Below, piece after piece: positions 34,672 to 44,624 of a stretch of 64,000 nt of DNA. Origin of the DNA: Streptomyces sp. MMG1121 (GTDB lineage Bacteria; Actinomycetota; Actinomycetes; Streptomycetales; Streptomycetaceae); contig NZ_LGDV01000013.1 of assembly GCF_001280015.1 (NCBI RefSeq), forward strand, positions 1 to 64,000, given 5' to 3'. Position 1 is the first letter of the stretch; each line of letters starts with the position of its first letter. The notes beneath the pieces are model-generated. The model was not told the origin of the DNA and did no database searches. It saw nothing but the letters and a program-made list of their open reading frames with translations. Made by a program: the position numbers and the translations under genes.

Positions 34672-35336
34672 GCCGTCCGTCCGCTCCTTCGGAGGGGCTG
34701 CCCTCGGAGAGAGGCGCCGAGGTCGGCCGGCGCATCGGCGTCGGCCTGATGTTCGGGCTGTTCAGGCCGCGCGTGCTCGGCGCCTGGAAGGTGCCCGCGA
34801 CCGGCCCGGTGATCTTCGCGGTGAACCACTCCCACAACATCGACGGCCCGATGGTCATGGGCGTGGCGCCCCGGCCGACGCACTTCCTGATCAAGAAGGA
34901 AGCGTTCATCGGCCCGCTGGACCCCTTCCTGACCGGCATCGGCCAGGTCAAGGTGGACCGCACGACCACCGACCGCACCGCCATCACCCGGGCGCTCGGC
35001 GTGCTGGAGAACGGCGGCGTGCTGGGCATCTTCCCGGAGGGCACCCGGGGCGAGGGCGACTTCGCCGCGCTGCGCGCCGGGCTCGCCTACTTCGCCGTGC
35101 GCGGCGGCGCACCGATCGTGCCCGTGGCCGTCCTGGGAAGCTCCCGGGAGCGGGGACGGTTGATCAAGGCACTGCCCCCGCTGCGCTCCCGCGTCGACGT
35201 CGTCTTCGGCGACCCGTTCGACGCGGGCGACGGCAGCGGGCGGCGCACGCGCAAGGCGCTGGACGAGGCGACCGAGCGCATCCAGAAGCAGCTCACCAGC
35301 CACCTGGAAAACGCCAGGCGCCTGACCGGGCGCTAG
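34668..35336 (+). CDS. 1-acyl-glycerol-3-phosphate acyltransferase-like protein (PlsC family)
   Basis: 222 residues. The acyltransferase HX4D motif appears as NHSHNIDGP and the phosphate-binding motif as FPEGTRGEGDF, with APIVPVAVLGS further on. It would acylate lysophosphatidic acid or a related acceptor at the membrane; no long transmembrane helix is predicted. Coupled to cmk. Confidence 0.88.
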   Translation: MSRPSAPSEGLPSERGAEVGRRIGVGLMFGLFRPRVLGAWKVPATGPVIFAVNHSHNIDGPMVMGVAPRPTHFLIKKEAFIGPLDPFLTGIGQVKVDRTTTDRTAITRALGVLENGGVLGIFPEGTRGEGDFAALRAGLAYFAVRGGAPIVPVAVLGSSRERGRLIKALPPLRSRVDVVFGDPFDAGDGSGRRTRKALDEATERIQKQLTSHLENARRLTGR

Positions 35337-35414
35337 GCGACACTTGAGTAGTGGATCAGCCCATGAAGGGCCGTTCCACCGATCACCACCAATGAACGAC
35401 GAGGTACGGACTTC

Positions 35415-36896
35415 ATGAACGACGACATCCAGCCCGACGACTCGGCCGCGCACGAGTACGAGCACGGGGCGCTCGGCGACGCCGAGTACGCGGAGTTCAT
35501 GGAGCTCGCAGCGGTAGAGGGCTTCGACATCGAGGACGTCGAGGGCGCCATCGAGGCGGCGGGCCACGGCCCGCTGCCCGTGCTCGCCGTCGTCGGCCGC
35601 CCCAATGTCGGCAAGTCGACCCTGGTCAACCGGATCATCGGCCGCCGCGAGGCCGTCGTCGAGGACAAGCCCGGTGTCACCCGCGACCGTGTCACCTACG
35701 AGGCCGAGTGGGCGGGCCGCCGCTTCAAGGTCGTCGACACCGGCGGCTGGGAGCAGGACGTCCTCGGCATCGACGCCTCCGTCGCCGCCCAGGCGGAGTA
35801 CGCGATCGAGGCGGCCGACGCGGTCGTCTTCGTCGTGGACGCCAAGGTCGGCGCGACCGACACCGACGAGGCGGTCGTACGGCTGCTGCGCAAGGCCGGC
35901 AAGCCGGTCGTGCTGTGCGCCAACAAGGTCGACGGCCCGAGCGGCGAGGCCGACGCGTCCTACCTGTGGAACCTGGGCCTCGGCGAGCCGCACCCGGTCT
36001 CCGCCCTGCACGGCCGCGGTACCGGCGACATGCTGGACGCCGTCCTGGAGGCGCTGCCCGAGGCGCCGGAGCAGACCTTCGGCAGCGCCGTCGGAGGTCC
36101 GCGCCGCATCGCGCTCATCGGCCGCCCGAACGTCGGCAAGTCCTCCCTGCTGAACAAGGTGGCGGGCGAGGAGCGCGTCGTCGTCAACGAGCTGGCGGGC
36201 ACCACCCGCGACCCGGTCGACGAGCTGATCGAACTGGGCGGCGTGACCTGGAAGTTCGTGGACACCGCCGGTATCCGCAAGCGCGTCCACCTCCAGCAGG
36301 GCGCCGACTACTACGCCTCCCTGCGCACGGCCGCCGCCGTGGAGAAGGCCGAGGTCGCGGTCATCCTGATCGACGCCTGCGAGAACATCTCGGTGCAGGA
36401 CCAGCGGATCGTCACGATGGCCGTCGAGGCGGGCCGCGCGGTGGTCCTGGCCTTCAACAAGTGGGACACCCTCGACGAGGAGCGCCGCTACTACCTGGAG
36501 CGGGAGATCGAGACCGAGCTGGGCCAGGTGGCGTGGGCCCCGCGTGTGAACGTCTCGGCACGCACCGGCCGCCACATGGAGAAGCTGGTCCCGGCGATCG
36601 AGACCGCCCTCGCCGGCTGGGAGACCCGTGTCCCCACCGGCCGGCTGAACGCCTTCCTCGGCGAGCTGGTCGCCGCCCACCCGCACCCGGTGCGTGGCGG
36701 CAAGCAGCCGCGCATCCTGTTCGGCACCCAGGCCGGCACCAAGCCCCCGCGCTTCGTCCTGTTCGCCTCCGGCTTCATCGAGGCGGGCTACCGCCGCTTC
36801 ATCGAGCGCCGGCTGCGCGAGGAGTTCGGCTTCGAGGGCACCCCGATCCACATCTCGGTGCGGGTGCGCGAGAAGCGCGGCGCGAAGAAGAAGTAG
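35415..36896 (+). CDS. der: Ribosome-assembly GTPase Der (EngA)
   Basis: 493 residues with an acidic ~55-residue N-terminal extension. Two tandem G domains follow: GRPNVGKST with DTGGWEQD and NKVDG in the first; [17 protein letters not shown] and NKWD in the second. A KH-like C-terminal domain ends in a basic KRGAKKK. Der acts in 50S subunit maturation. The start ATG follows GAGG by ~11 nt. A 19-bp terminator lies downstream. Confidence 0.96.
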   Translation: MNDDIQPDDSAAHEYEHGALGDAEYAEFMELAAVEGFDIEDVEGAIEAAGHGPLPVLAVVGRPNVGKSTLVNRIIGRREAVVEDKPGVTRDRVTYEAEWAGRRFKVVDTGGWEQDVLGIDASVAAQAEYAIEAADAVVFVVDAKVGATDTDEAVVRLLRKAGKPVVLCANKVDGPSGEADASYLWNLGLGEPHPVSALHGRGTGDMLDAVLEALPEAPEQTFGSAVGGPRRIALIGRPNVGKSSLLNKVAGEERVVVNELAGTTRDPVDELIELGGVTWKFVDTAGIRKRVHLQQGADYYASLRTAAAVEKAEVAVILIDACENISVQDQRIVTMAVEAGRAVVLAFNKWDTLDEERRYYLEREIETELGQVAWAPRVNVSARTGRHMEKLVPAIETALAGWETRVPTGRLNAFLGELVAAHPHPVRGGKQPRILFGTQAGTKPPRFVLFASGFIEAGYRRFIERRLREEFGFEGTPIHISVRVREKRGAKKK

Positions 36897-36910
36897 TACG
36901 TCCACGACGC

Positions 36911-36953
36911 ACAGGGGCGGCCCCCGACCACCAAGGTCGGGGGCCGCCCCTGT
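36911..36953. terminator. Bidirectional terminator after der
   Basis: A perfect 19-bp GC stem with a 5-nt loop lies between der and the convergent gene at 36960. Confidence 0.85.
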
Positions 36954-36959
36954 CGTGTG

Positions 36960-37409
36960 TCACATGCCCCGGCGCGGCCCCGGCGGCAGCGCCGCCGCCG
37001 GAACGTAGTGCATCCCGGTCTCCTGCTGCCGCCCGATCGTGCCGACCCGCTGCCACTGCGCCTGCGACTGCTGCCGTGCGCTGTAGGCCCCGGCGCTGTA
37101 GGCGCTGTACGAGCTGCTGAACGACCCCGAGCGGTGGCCTCCGTAAGAGCCCGTACCGCCCGGGAGATTCCCGAAGGCGCTGAACCCCAGCTCCTCCTCA
37201 CCGCTGCGGTCGCCCGGCAGCGTGCGGAAGGTCTTGACCCACTCCGCGTAGAGCATGTCGTAGATCGGCGTGGCCGAGCATCCGCCGGAGGGCTCATGAG
37301 GAGCCCGGGCGGACGGAACGGAGACGAAGGCGGACCGGCGGGGAGGAGGAGTGTCGTATGCGTGCACGTATGTCCAAACGACAGCGCCTTTGAAGAGATA
37401 CGGCCGCAT
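36960..37409 (-). CDS. Streptomycete hypothetical protein, Gly/Ser/Tyr-rich C-terminus
   Basis: About 149 residues if started at the ATG 37409; no Shine-Dalgarno supports that or any other start, so the N-terminus is uncertain. A well-formed central segment (TPIYDMLYAEWVKTFRTLPGDRSGEEELGF) is followed by a low-complexity tail rich in Ser, Tyr, Ala and Gln (SGSFSSSYSAYSAGAYS). No membrane segment, signal or known catalytic motif is visible. The function is unknown. Confidence 0.55.
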   Translation of the reverse strand: MRPYLFKGAVVWTYVHAYDTPPPRRSAFVSVPSARAPHEPSGGCSATPIYDMLYAEWVKTFRTLPGDRSGEEELGFSAFGNLPGGTGSYGGHRSGSFSSSYSAYSAGAYSARQQSQAQWQRVGTIGRQQETGMHYVPAAALPPGPRRGM

Positions 37410-37489
37410 ATAGGGGCGCGAGGAACTGTGCGACAGGCCGCAATGCGCCGGTAGTCGCCCCAGCGCGGCAGCCCCCCTGGGTGAATGGA

Positions 37490-38281
37490 TCACGTACCGG
37501 CAAGCGGAAGCGCCGCCGCGACCAGCTTGTCCTCCGCCGCGGCCTTGTCGAGAGACGACCGCAGCAGATCCTCCCGGGGCTGACGCCCGATCGACCCCAC
37601 CGGCGCCGCGTACATCAGCACCTGCTGATGCTTGTTGGCCGCGGCCCGCCAGCTGTCCGTGACCTGGAGCGGCTGATGGGCCTGCCACCAGGCGACGGGC
37701 TGTCCGCCGGTCGCCGACGGCTGGAGCACCGCGTGCAGCTGGCCCACGGCGAGCAGCACCGACCAGCCGTGCAGCACCGGGGGAACGGACGTCAGCTCGG
37801 TCACCGGCATGAACCCCTGCTCGATGAGGAGCGGAAGGAAGTCGTCGCCGGTCCCGGAGGTACCCGGGCGCACGATCGGCGTGGTCGGTTCGACGACGAG
37901 CGCGGGGTGCAACTCGCCCTCGATCAGGACGAGTCCGCTGGTCACACCGAGCACCGCCTGCTCGGACGCGGCCTTGTGCGGTCCGCTGCCGGCGAGGTCA
38001 CCGCCGACCCCGCCGATGGACCGGACGGCGCCCTGCAGCTGCTCCTCGGTGACCTGGACGACCTGGGAGGGCAGGCAGGTGGCGTGCGCGAAGGCGAGGA
38101 CCGCGGTCTCGTCGCCGACGAACAGGACGGTGCTGGTGCGTTCCTGGTCGGAGTCGCCCGGGGTGCGGCAGGACGTGCAGTCGTAACTGCCCGGGGCGTT
38201 CTCTCCGGCGAGCAGCCGGTTGGCTTCTTCGTCGCCGATCTCTGCGCGTACGGCGTCACTCACGTCGAGCATGCGCGGCAC
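37490..38281 (-). CDS. Conserved hypothetical protein with CxxC
   Basis: 263 residues. Near residue 34 is DCTSC, a single CxxC pair, followed by a DSDQE acidic segment and an HATCLP motif. The rest is a predicted alpha/beta cytoplasmic protein with the segments LVLIEGELHPALVVEP and HGWSVLLAVGQLHAVLQP. The Cys/His set may bind a metal. GTG 38281 has GGGAG 7 nt upstream. Looks like an actinobacteria-specific family; the function is unknown. Confidence 0.72.
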   Translation of the reverse strand: MPRMLDVSDAVRAEIGDEEANRLLAGENAPGSYDCTSCRTPGDSDQERTSTVLFVGDETAVLAFAHATCLPSQVVQVTEEQLQGAVRSIGGVGGDLAGSGPHKAASEQAVLGVTSGLVLIEGELHPALVVEPTTPIVRPGTSGTGDDFLPLLIEQGFMPVTELTSVPPVLHGWSVLLAVGQLHAVLQPSATGGQPVAWWQAHQPLQVTDSWRAAANKHQQVLMYAAPVGSIGRQPREDLLRSSLDKAAAEDKLVAAALPLAGT

Positions 38282-39512
<1,231 letters not shown>

Positions 39513-39531
39513 GCACCGAGCACCCCGCAGG

Positions 39532-39562
39532 ACGGCCGCCGCCCACCGAGGGCGGCGGCTGT
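39532..39562 (+). terminator. Terminator after the Rpf-LysM gene
   Basis: A 10-bp perfect GC core stem (gccgccgccc) extended by two more pairs across a G-T wobble, with a 5-nt loop, 20 nt past the stop. The rest of the 335-bp gap to 39848 holds only the promoter of the next gene. Confidence 0.75.
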
Positions 39563-39835
39563 CGTGTGCTGAATCCGTGAAATTCCTATGCGGCGTCAGC
39601 TGTCCTGATATCGAGCTGGATTACGCGGATAATCCTGTCCGTGCCGCGCGCCGATCCGCGCTGCGGAGCTTAACGACGGGTAATTGGGGGCGGCGCCGCG
39701 ACCGGCGCGCATTCTGTTCGATTGACTCGGCAAGCCGCGAGGAAACCCCCGTACGTGTGACGGAGTTCGGCGGAAACACGGGTCCGGAAGCTGTGACAGA
39801 AGTGTGACCGAGGGCGGATCGTCCTCTTACCTTGC

Positions 39836-39841
39836 TAGCGT
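39836..39841 (+). promoter_or_regulatory. Leaderless -10 element for the I78 inhibitor gene
   Basis: TAGCGT ends 6 nt before the ATG at 39848, the same hexamer and spacing as at 7070-7075. No ribosome binding site is present. Confidence 0.55.
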
Positions 39842-39847
39842 AGCCGC

Positions 39848-40063
39848 ATGGCACCGATTCCCACTCCGTCAGCGGAGCCCCAGGACAGTCCGGACGGGTA
39901 CGTCGGTCTCGACGCCGCGCACGCCGAGCGGCTCGCTCGGCAGCGGGGCTGGGCGACGGTACGGTCGCTGCCGCCGGGCGCGATCATCACCATGGAGTAC
40001 CGGGCGGGACGGCTGAACTTCGAGGTGCGCGACGGCCGGGTGGCCCGCGCCTGGAAGGGCTGA
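39848..40063 (+). CDS. Peptidase inhibitor I78 family protein
   Basis: A 71-residue protein whose C-terminal half fits the I78 inhibitor domain: RLARQRGWATVRSLPPGAIITMEYR and LNFEVRDGRVARAW. No signal peptide is visible, so it would act in the cytoplasm or be released unconventionally. Family members inhibit serine proteases such as elastase-like enzymes. Two chymotrypsin-like secreted proteases are encoded 15 kb away, but no link is shown. A terminator follows. Confidence 0.8.
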   Translation: MAPIPTPSAEPQDSPDGYVGLDAAHAERLARQRGWATVRSLPPGAIITMEYRAGRLNFEVRDGRVARAWKG

Positions 40064-40114
40064 ACGCCCCCGCGCACGAAGCGCCCCACGCACGAAGCGC
40101 CCCCACGCAGGGGA

Positions 40115-40148
40115 AAGGCCCCGCTCCCGAGGAGGGAGACGGGGCCTT
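40115..40148. terminator. Bidirectional terminator between the I78 and PAP2 genes
   Basis: A 9-bp outer stem (aaggccccg/cggggcctt) with an inner 5-bp stem ctccc/gggag separated by one bulge lies between convergent genes. Confidence 0.75.
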
Positions 40149-40224
40149 CGCCGTGCTGCGGGGCTGTCGGGTCGGTCCGGGCGGGGGAGTGTGCGTACTG
40201 GCCCCCGCCGCGCCCGATGCGGCC

Positions 40225-41250
40225 TCAGCCTCCCGTGAGCGGGCGGGCCGGCTGCGACGTGCCGCGCGGGAGGCGGTCGGCGTGCGGCGGGCGGCGGCTG
40301 CCCACCGGGGTGACCGGGCTGCGTTCCGAACGGGTCGTGTGCGGGACCGGGGCCAGATGCGCGAGCCCACGGGAGGCGCGGGTCGAGGCGACCGGCTCGC
40401 GCGCCGGGCTCGGCTGCCCGGCCGGAGCACCGCGCGGCTTGAGCACCACCGGGGTGACCGGTACGGCCGGTTCGGCCACGGGCCGGGTGCGGCGGGCCCG
40501 CCAGCGGTCGCGCAGATCGAACAGCGCGGTCTCGGTCCTGGCGATCAGCGGCTCGAACCACGGCAGCGCGAGCAGGATCAGCAGGCCCGCGGCCCAGCCC
40601 AGCAGCACGTCGCTCAGCCAGTGCGTACCGAGGTAGACGGTGGTCATGCCGACGCCGAGCGAGGTGACCGCGGACACGGCCGACAGCCAGCGGCGGGCCC
40701 GCGGGGTGGAGGCCAGATACGCCAGGATGCCCCAGGTCACGACCGCGTTGGCGGTGTGGCCGCTGGGAAATATATCGCCGCCCCGCATCATCTCGTTCGA
40801 GCCGATCACGGTCGCGTAGTGCGGACCGAGGCGCCCCATGCCGTACTTGGCGGCGCCGACCGTGATGTTCAGCAGCAGCAGCGAGGTGGCCAGGGTCAGC
40901 AGCGGACGCAGCGTGTGCTGCCGCCAGGAGCGCCAGCCGAGCCAGGCCGCGACCATCACGGCGGTGGGGCCGCGCTGGCCGAGCACCACGTAGTAGTCGA
41001 GGAAGGCGTGGATCTGCGGCCACTGCTGGTACGGCCGGAAGAACATGACCTGCCAGTCGAGCCGGACCAGCCAGGACGTGATCACGACGGCCCACACGAT
41101 CGCGAGGTAGAAAGCCAGGGTCGCCGTGAACAGAACGACCCGGTGCCGGCTCATCCTCGGCACATCGATGTGGGCCGGTCGTTCCGGCTCACGGTCGAGT
41201 CTGGCGAACACCCGGTCCAGACGCCGAGTGAGGTTTCGTTCAGTACGCAC
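40225..41250 (-). CDS. PAP2-family membrane phosphatase
   Basis: 341 residues with about six transmembrane helices and a ~90-residue basic, disordered C-terminal tail. Phosphatase motifs are present: a first motif KYGMGRLGP in which the usual RP reads GP, then IFPSGHTANAV and YLGTHWLSDVLLG with the catalytic His residues. It may dephosphorylate undecaprenyl pyrophosphate or a lipid phosphate at the outer membrane face. GTG 41250 lacks a Shine-Dalgarno but has TAACGT 7 nt upstream, so it is likely leaderless. Confidence 0.85.
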   Translation of the reverse strand: MRTERNLTRRLDRVFARLDREPERPAHIDVPRMSRHRVVLFTATLAFYLAIVWAVVITSWLVRLDWQVMFFRPYQQWPQIHAFLDYYVVLGQRGPTAVMVAAWLGWRSWRQHTLRPLLTLATSLLLLNITVGAAKYGMGRLGPHYATVIGSNEMMRGGDIFPSGHTANAVVTWGILAYLASTPRARRWLSAVSAVTSLGVGMTTVYLGTHWLSDVLLGWAAGLLILLALPWFEPLIARTETALFDLRDRWRARRTRPVAEPAVPVTPVVLKPRGAPAGQPSPAREPVASTRASRGLAHLAPVPHTTRSERSPVTPVGSRRPPHADRLPRGTSQPARPLTGG

Positions 41251-41257
41251 CCAATCG

Positions 41258-41263
41258 ACGTTA
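41258..41263 (-). promoter_or_regulatory. Leaderless -10 element for the PAP2 gene
   Basis: TAACGT on the minus strand ends 7 nt before the GTG start codon. The gap between this gene and the mannosyltransferase (237 bp) is AT-richer than its surroundings. Confidence 0.45.
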
Positions 41264-41487
41264 CAGCGAGTGAGCTGTGAACCCCGTCGAAACTGCGGCT
41301 TTGTGATGACGATGTGATGTGGCAAACCTCTCAAGGGTGGCTTGAATTCCGGGGATTCCGCAATCCGGTGACGCTGCGCCCTTCAATTCCTTTGATCATG
41401 CCGGGTGTTGTTTATATGGCGCTTATGAATGCGTTAACCGGGTCCTGGTGCGGAATTCTCCGGAGCGTCACCGGTCGTAGAAGTTGA

Positions 41488-42669
41488 TCATGGGGGACCG
41501 GAGCCGTTCAGCCAGAACGCCCCGTAGGCCGCGGAGGCGACCGCCAACCCCGCCGTGACCAGCGCGGATCTCGACGTGCGCAGCCGGGCCAGGGCGCAGG
41601 CGAGCGGCAGCAGCAGCGGGAAGGCGGGCAGCAGCAGCCGGGGCTTGGAACCGAAGTAACTTGACGCGCACAGGGCGAGCGCGAGAACGACACCCGTGTA
41701 CACCAGCAGCTCGACGGGCTGGCGCCGGCGGACGCCGGTGACGTAGAGCCACAGCAGCAGCACGACCCCGACGATCAGTCCGGCGCCGGCGAGGGCGGAC
41801 GGAAATGACGTGAACTTGTCGGCCACAAAACGGGCGAAGGCATAGCCGCCGTCGAACCCGTTGCGCCAGCCGGCCTGGACGTCCAGATAACCCAGCGGTC
41901 CCTTGCCCGTGCGATGCCCGACCCACAGGACGTAGCCCGCGGCGCCGAGCGGGGCGAGCACCATGCCGAGGGCGCGGCGCCAGGCGGGAGGGTGTGCGCC
42001 GGGCGCCGCGCGGTCCCGTACGGCCGCGCGGTCCCGTACGAAGGAGAGCACGCCCGCGACCCACACCGCCGCGACCACCGCCGCCCCCACCGGCCGGGTC
42101 AGCCCGGCCAGCGCCGCCAGCGCGCCCGCGCTCACCCAGCGCCCGGTCAGCAGCGCGTACAGCGACCAGGCCGCCAGCGCCGTGAACAACGACTCGCTGT
42201 ACGCCATCGACTGCACGATCCCGACCGGCAGCACCGCCCACAGCAGCACCGCGCAGACCCCGGCCCGGGCCCCGTACACCCGCTCCGCGACCGCGAAGAT
42301 CCCGCCGGCCGCGGCGAGCGAGGCGAACAGGCTGACCGTGAAACCCGCGTCCGCGTACGACAGCGGTGTGATCGCGTGCAGCAGCCGCTCCAGCCACGGC
42401 AGCAGCGGGAAGAACGCCAGATTGGAGTGCACGTCGCCGTTGGGCAGCCGCACTTCGTAGCCGTAACCCAGTTCGGCGACGCGGGTGTACCAAAGGGAGT
42501 CCCAGCGCGCGGTCAGCAGGGTGTACGCGCTCGTGCCGCGCGCGGCGCTCCACACCGCCAGCACCACCAGCCCCACGGCGCGCACGGCCGCATAGCCCAG
42601 AAGGGCCGGGGCGGCCCGGCGCAGCAGGGGGGTGCGCGGCGGGGCCGCGCGCGAGTCGAGATCGGTCAC
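41488..42669 (-). CDS. PIG-V-like polytopic mannosyltransferase
   Basis: 393 residues with roughly 9-10 transmembrane helices. The extracytoplasmic loop after the first helix holds RWDSLWYTRVAELGY, matching the ARWDS-x-WY motif of PIG-V-like and GT39/GT87-like lipid-linked mannosyltransferases. LAFFPLLPWLERLL follows. It would use polyprenyl-phosphate mannose to modify a surface acceptor. GTG 42669 lacks a strong Shine-Dalgarno, so the start is tentative. It lies upstream of, and on the same strand as, the PAP2 gene; a shared polyprenyl-phosphate theme is inference. Confidence 0.8.
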   Translation of the reverse strand: MTDLDSRAAPPRTPLLRRAAPALLGYAAVRAVGLVVLAVWSAARGTSAYTLLTARWDSLWYTRVAELGYGYEVRLPNGDVHSNLAFFPLLPWLERLLHAITPLSYADAGFTVSLFASLAAAGGIFAVAERVYGARAGVCAVLLWAVLPVGIVQSMAYSESLFTALAAWSLYALLTGRWVSAGALAALAGLTRPVGAAVVAAVWVAGVLSFVRDRAAVRDRAAPGAHPPAWRRALGMVLAPLGAAGYVLWVGHRTGKGPLGYLDVQAGWRNGFDGGYAFARFVADKFTSFPSALAGAGLIVGVVLLLWLYVTGVRRRQPVELLVYTGVVLALALCASSYFGSKPRLLLPAFPLLLPLACALARLRTSRSALVTAGLAVASAAYGAFWLNGSGPP

Positions 42670-42929
42670 GGGCTCGATTATCGGACGGCCCGGGAACCGG
42701 ACCGGCCCCCGGGGCACGGTCAAGCGGGGGCGAAGTGGCGTACGCCACAGGGGTTCCGTCAAGCGGGTGAGAGGTCCGCCACGTGTCCTCACGGTGAACT
42801 CGCGTACGCTGACGAGTCACCCGCGTGGGTTCGAGCGGGCCGGAGACACCGCTCCTCTCCGGCCGTACGACAGGGAGTCCCCACCCCGTCGGTCCGCCGC
42901 ACGCGAGGGATCATCTGGGAGGTGCACGC

Positions 42930-44537
42930 ATGTCCGGGACGACCACGGCTGCCGCAGGGCCGCGCGGTCGGGTGACCGGAGCAGGTGCCAACCGCTGGGT
43001 CGTCCTCGTCGTCCTCTGCATCAGCCTGCTGCTCGTCGCCCTCGACGCGACGGTGCTGCACGTGGCGGTCCCCGCCGTCACCGAGGACCTCCGGCCGGGC
43101 GCCATGGAACTGCTCTGGATCGTCGACGTCTATCCGCTGGTCTGCGCCTCGTTGCTGATCCTCTTCGGCACCCTCGGCGACCGGATCGGCCGCAGACGTG
43201 TCCTGCTCCTCGGCTACGGCCTCTTCGGTGTCGCCTCCGCCGTCGCCGCCTTCGCGCCGACCGCCGGGACCCTGATCCTCGCCCGTGCGCTGCTCGGCGT
43301 CGGCGGCGCCATGATCATGCCCGCGACGCTGTCGATCCTGCGTCAGGTCTTCCCCGACCGGCGCGAGCGCGCCCTCGCCATCGGCATCTGGAGCGCGGTC
43401 GCCGCCGTCGGCGCGGCGGTCGGCCCGCTGCTCGGCGGCTTTCTGCTGGAGCACTTCTGGTGGGGCGCGGTCTTCCTCGTCAACATCCCCCTGATGCTGG
43501 TCAGCCTCCCGGTCGGCCGGATCCTGCTGCCCGAGTCCCGGGGCGAGAGCAACGGCCCCTGGGACGTCATGGGCGCGCTGATGGCGGCCGGGGGTCTGTT
43601 CGGTGTCGTGCTCGGGGTGAAGCGGCTGGGCGGCGGCGAGACCCCGGCCGGCCCCTTCACCGTGCTGCCGCTGCTGGCCGGCGCCGCCCTCCTCTTCCTC
43701 TTCGTACGGCGCCAGCGGCGGCTTCCGCATCCGCTGGTGGACCTGCGGATGTTCCGCCGGCCCGCGTTCAGCACCTCGGTGGGCTGCATCGTGCTGGCGA
43801 TGCTCGCGCTGGTCGGCCTGGAGCTGATCGCCGCGCAGTATCTGCAACTGGTGCTCGGACTGTCGCCGCTGCAGACCGGGCTCCGGCTGCTGCCCCTGAC
43901 CGTCGCGGCGATGGCGGCGGGCCTCGCGGGTGCGCGGATGCTGCGCCGCTTCGGGCCGCGCCGGATGGTGTGCGCCGGCTTCCTGCTGACCGCCGCCGCG
44001 GTCGTGACGCTCACGGCGATGGGCGCCAGCGACAACGCGCCCCTGCTGCTGTCCGGTTTCCTGCTGCTCGGCTTGGGCCTGGAGACCACGCTCTTCGGGG
44101 CGTACGAGTCGATGCTCAGCGAGGCCCCGGTGGAGCAGGCCGGTGGCGCGGCCGCGATCGGCGAGACGTCGTACCAGCTCGGCGCCGGGATCGGGATAGC
44201 GCTGCTCGGCAGCGTGATGAACGCCGCCTACACACCGGGTCTGCGGTCGGTGCCGGGCGTTCCGCAGTACGCCGCCGACGCGGCCGGGCACTCGCTCGGC
44301 GAGGCCTACGACGTCGCCGGCCGGCTCGACGGCGGCGCCGGGGTCGCGCTGCGCCAGGCGGCGCGGGACTCGTTCGTGCACGGGCTCCATGTGACGCTGC
44401 TGGTGAGTGCGGGGCTGTTGCTGCTGGGTGCGGTGATGGCGCTGCGGCTGCCGCGGATCATGCAGTGCGGCGAGGCCACGGCGGCGGTGGAGCTGCCCGC
44501 GCCCCGGGAGACGGCGGAGTCCCGCGTCTCGGCCTGA
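42930..44537 (+). CDS. DHA2/EmrB-QacA family MFS efflux transporter
   Basis: 535 residues, 14 predicted helices. Signatures: ALDATVLHVAVPAV in helix 1 (the D/V/T motif), GDRIGRRRVLLLG in the loop 2-3 motif A, and motif C-like ALGAAVGPLLGGFLLEHF-type glycine/proline run near residue 170. It exports drugs or metabolites by proton antiport. ATG 42930 follows GGGAGG by 7 nt. No TetR gene adjoins it, unusual for this transporter type. A palindrome of TetR style lies just after its stop (44586-44602) before the next gene. Confidence 0.9.
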   Translation: MSGTTTAAAGPRGRVTGAGANRWVVLVVLCISLLLVALDATVLHVAVPAVTEDLRPGAMELLWIVDVYPLVCASLLILFGTLGDRIGRRRVLLLGYGLFGVASAVAAFAPTAGTLILARALLGVGGAMIMPATLSILRQVFPDRRERALAIGIWSAVAAVGAAVGPLLGGFLLEHFWWGAVFLVNIPLMLVSLPVGRILLPESRGESNGPWDVMGALMAAGGLFGVVLGVKRLGGGETPAGPFTVLPLLAGAALLFLFVRRQRRLPHPLVDLRMFRRPAFSTSVGCIVLAMLALVGLELIAAQYLQLVLGLSPLQTGLRLLPLTVAAMAAGLAGARMLRRFGPRRMVCAGFLLTAAAVVTLTAMGASDNAPLLLSGFLLLGLGLETTLFGAYESMLSEAPVEQAGGAAAIGETSYQLGAGIGIALLGSVMNAAYTPGLRSVPGVPQYAADAAGHSLGEAYDVAGRLDGGAGVALRQAARDSFVHGLHVTLLVSAGLLLLGAVMALRLPRIMQCGEATAAVELPAPRETAESRVSA

Positions 44538-44585
44538 CGTACTGGACGTGCGGCACACCGCGCCGTAACGTCGGCGGCAAACTGT

Positions 44586-44602
44586 AACTAGCGATGCTAG
44601 TT
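44586..44602. promoter_or_regulatory. Operator-like palindrome AACTAGC-GAT-GCTAGTT
   Basis: A perfect 7-bp inverted repeat with a 3-bp centre, 22 bp before the acyl-CoA dehydrogenase start and 48 bp after the MFS stop. The form is typical of TetR-family operators. No TetR gene is in the window. Confidence 0.7.
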
Positions 44603-44624
44603 TTCGTGTGCCGGAGGGTGTCCC

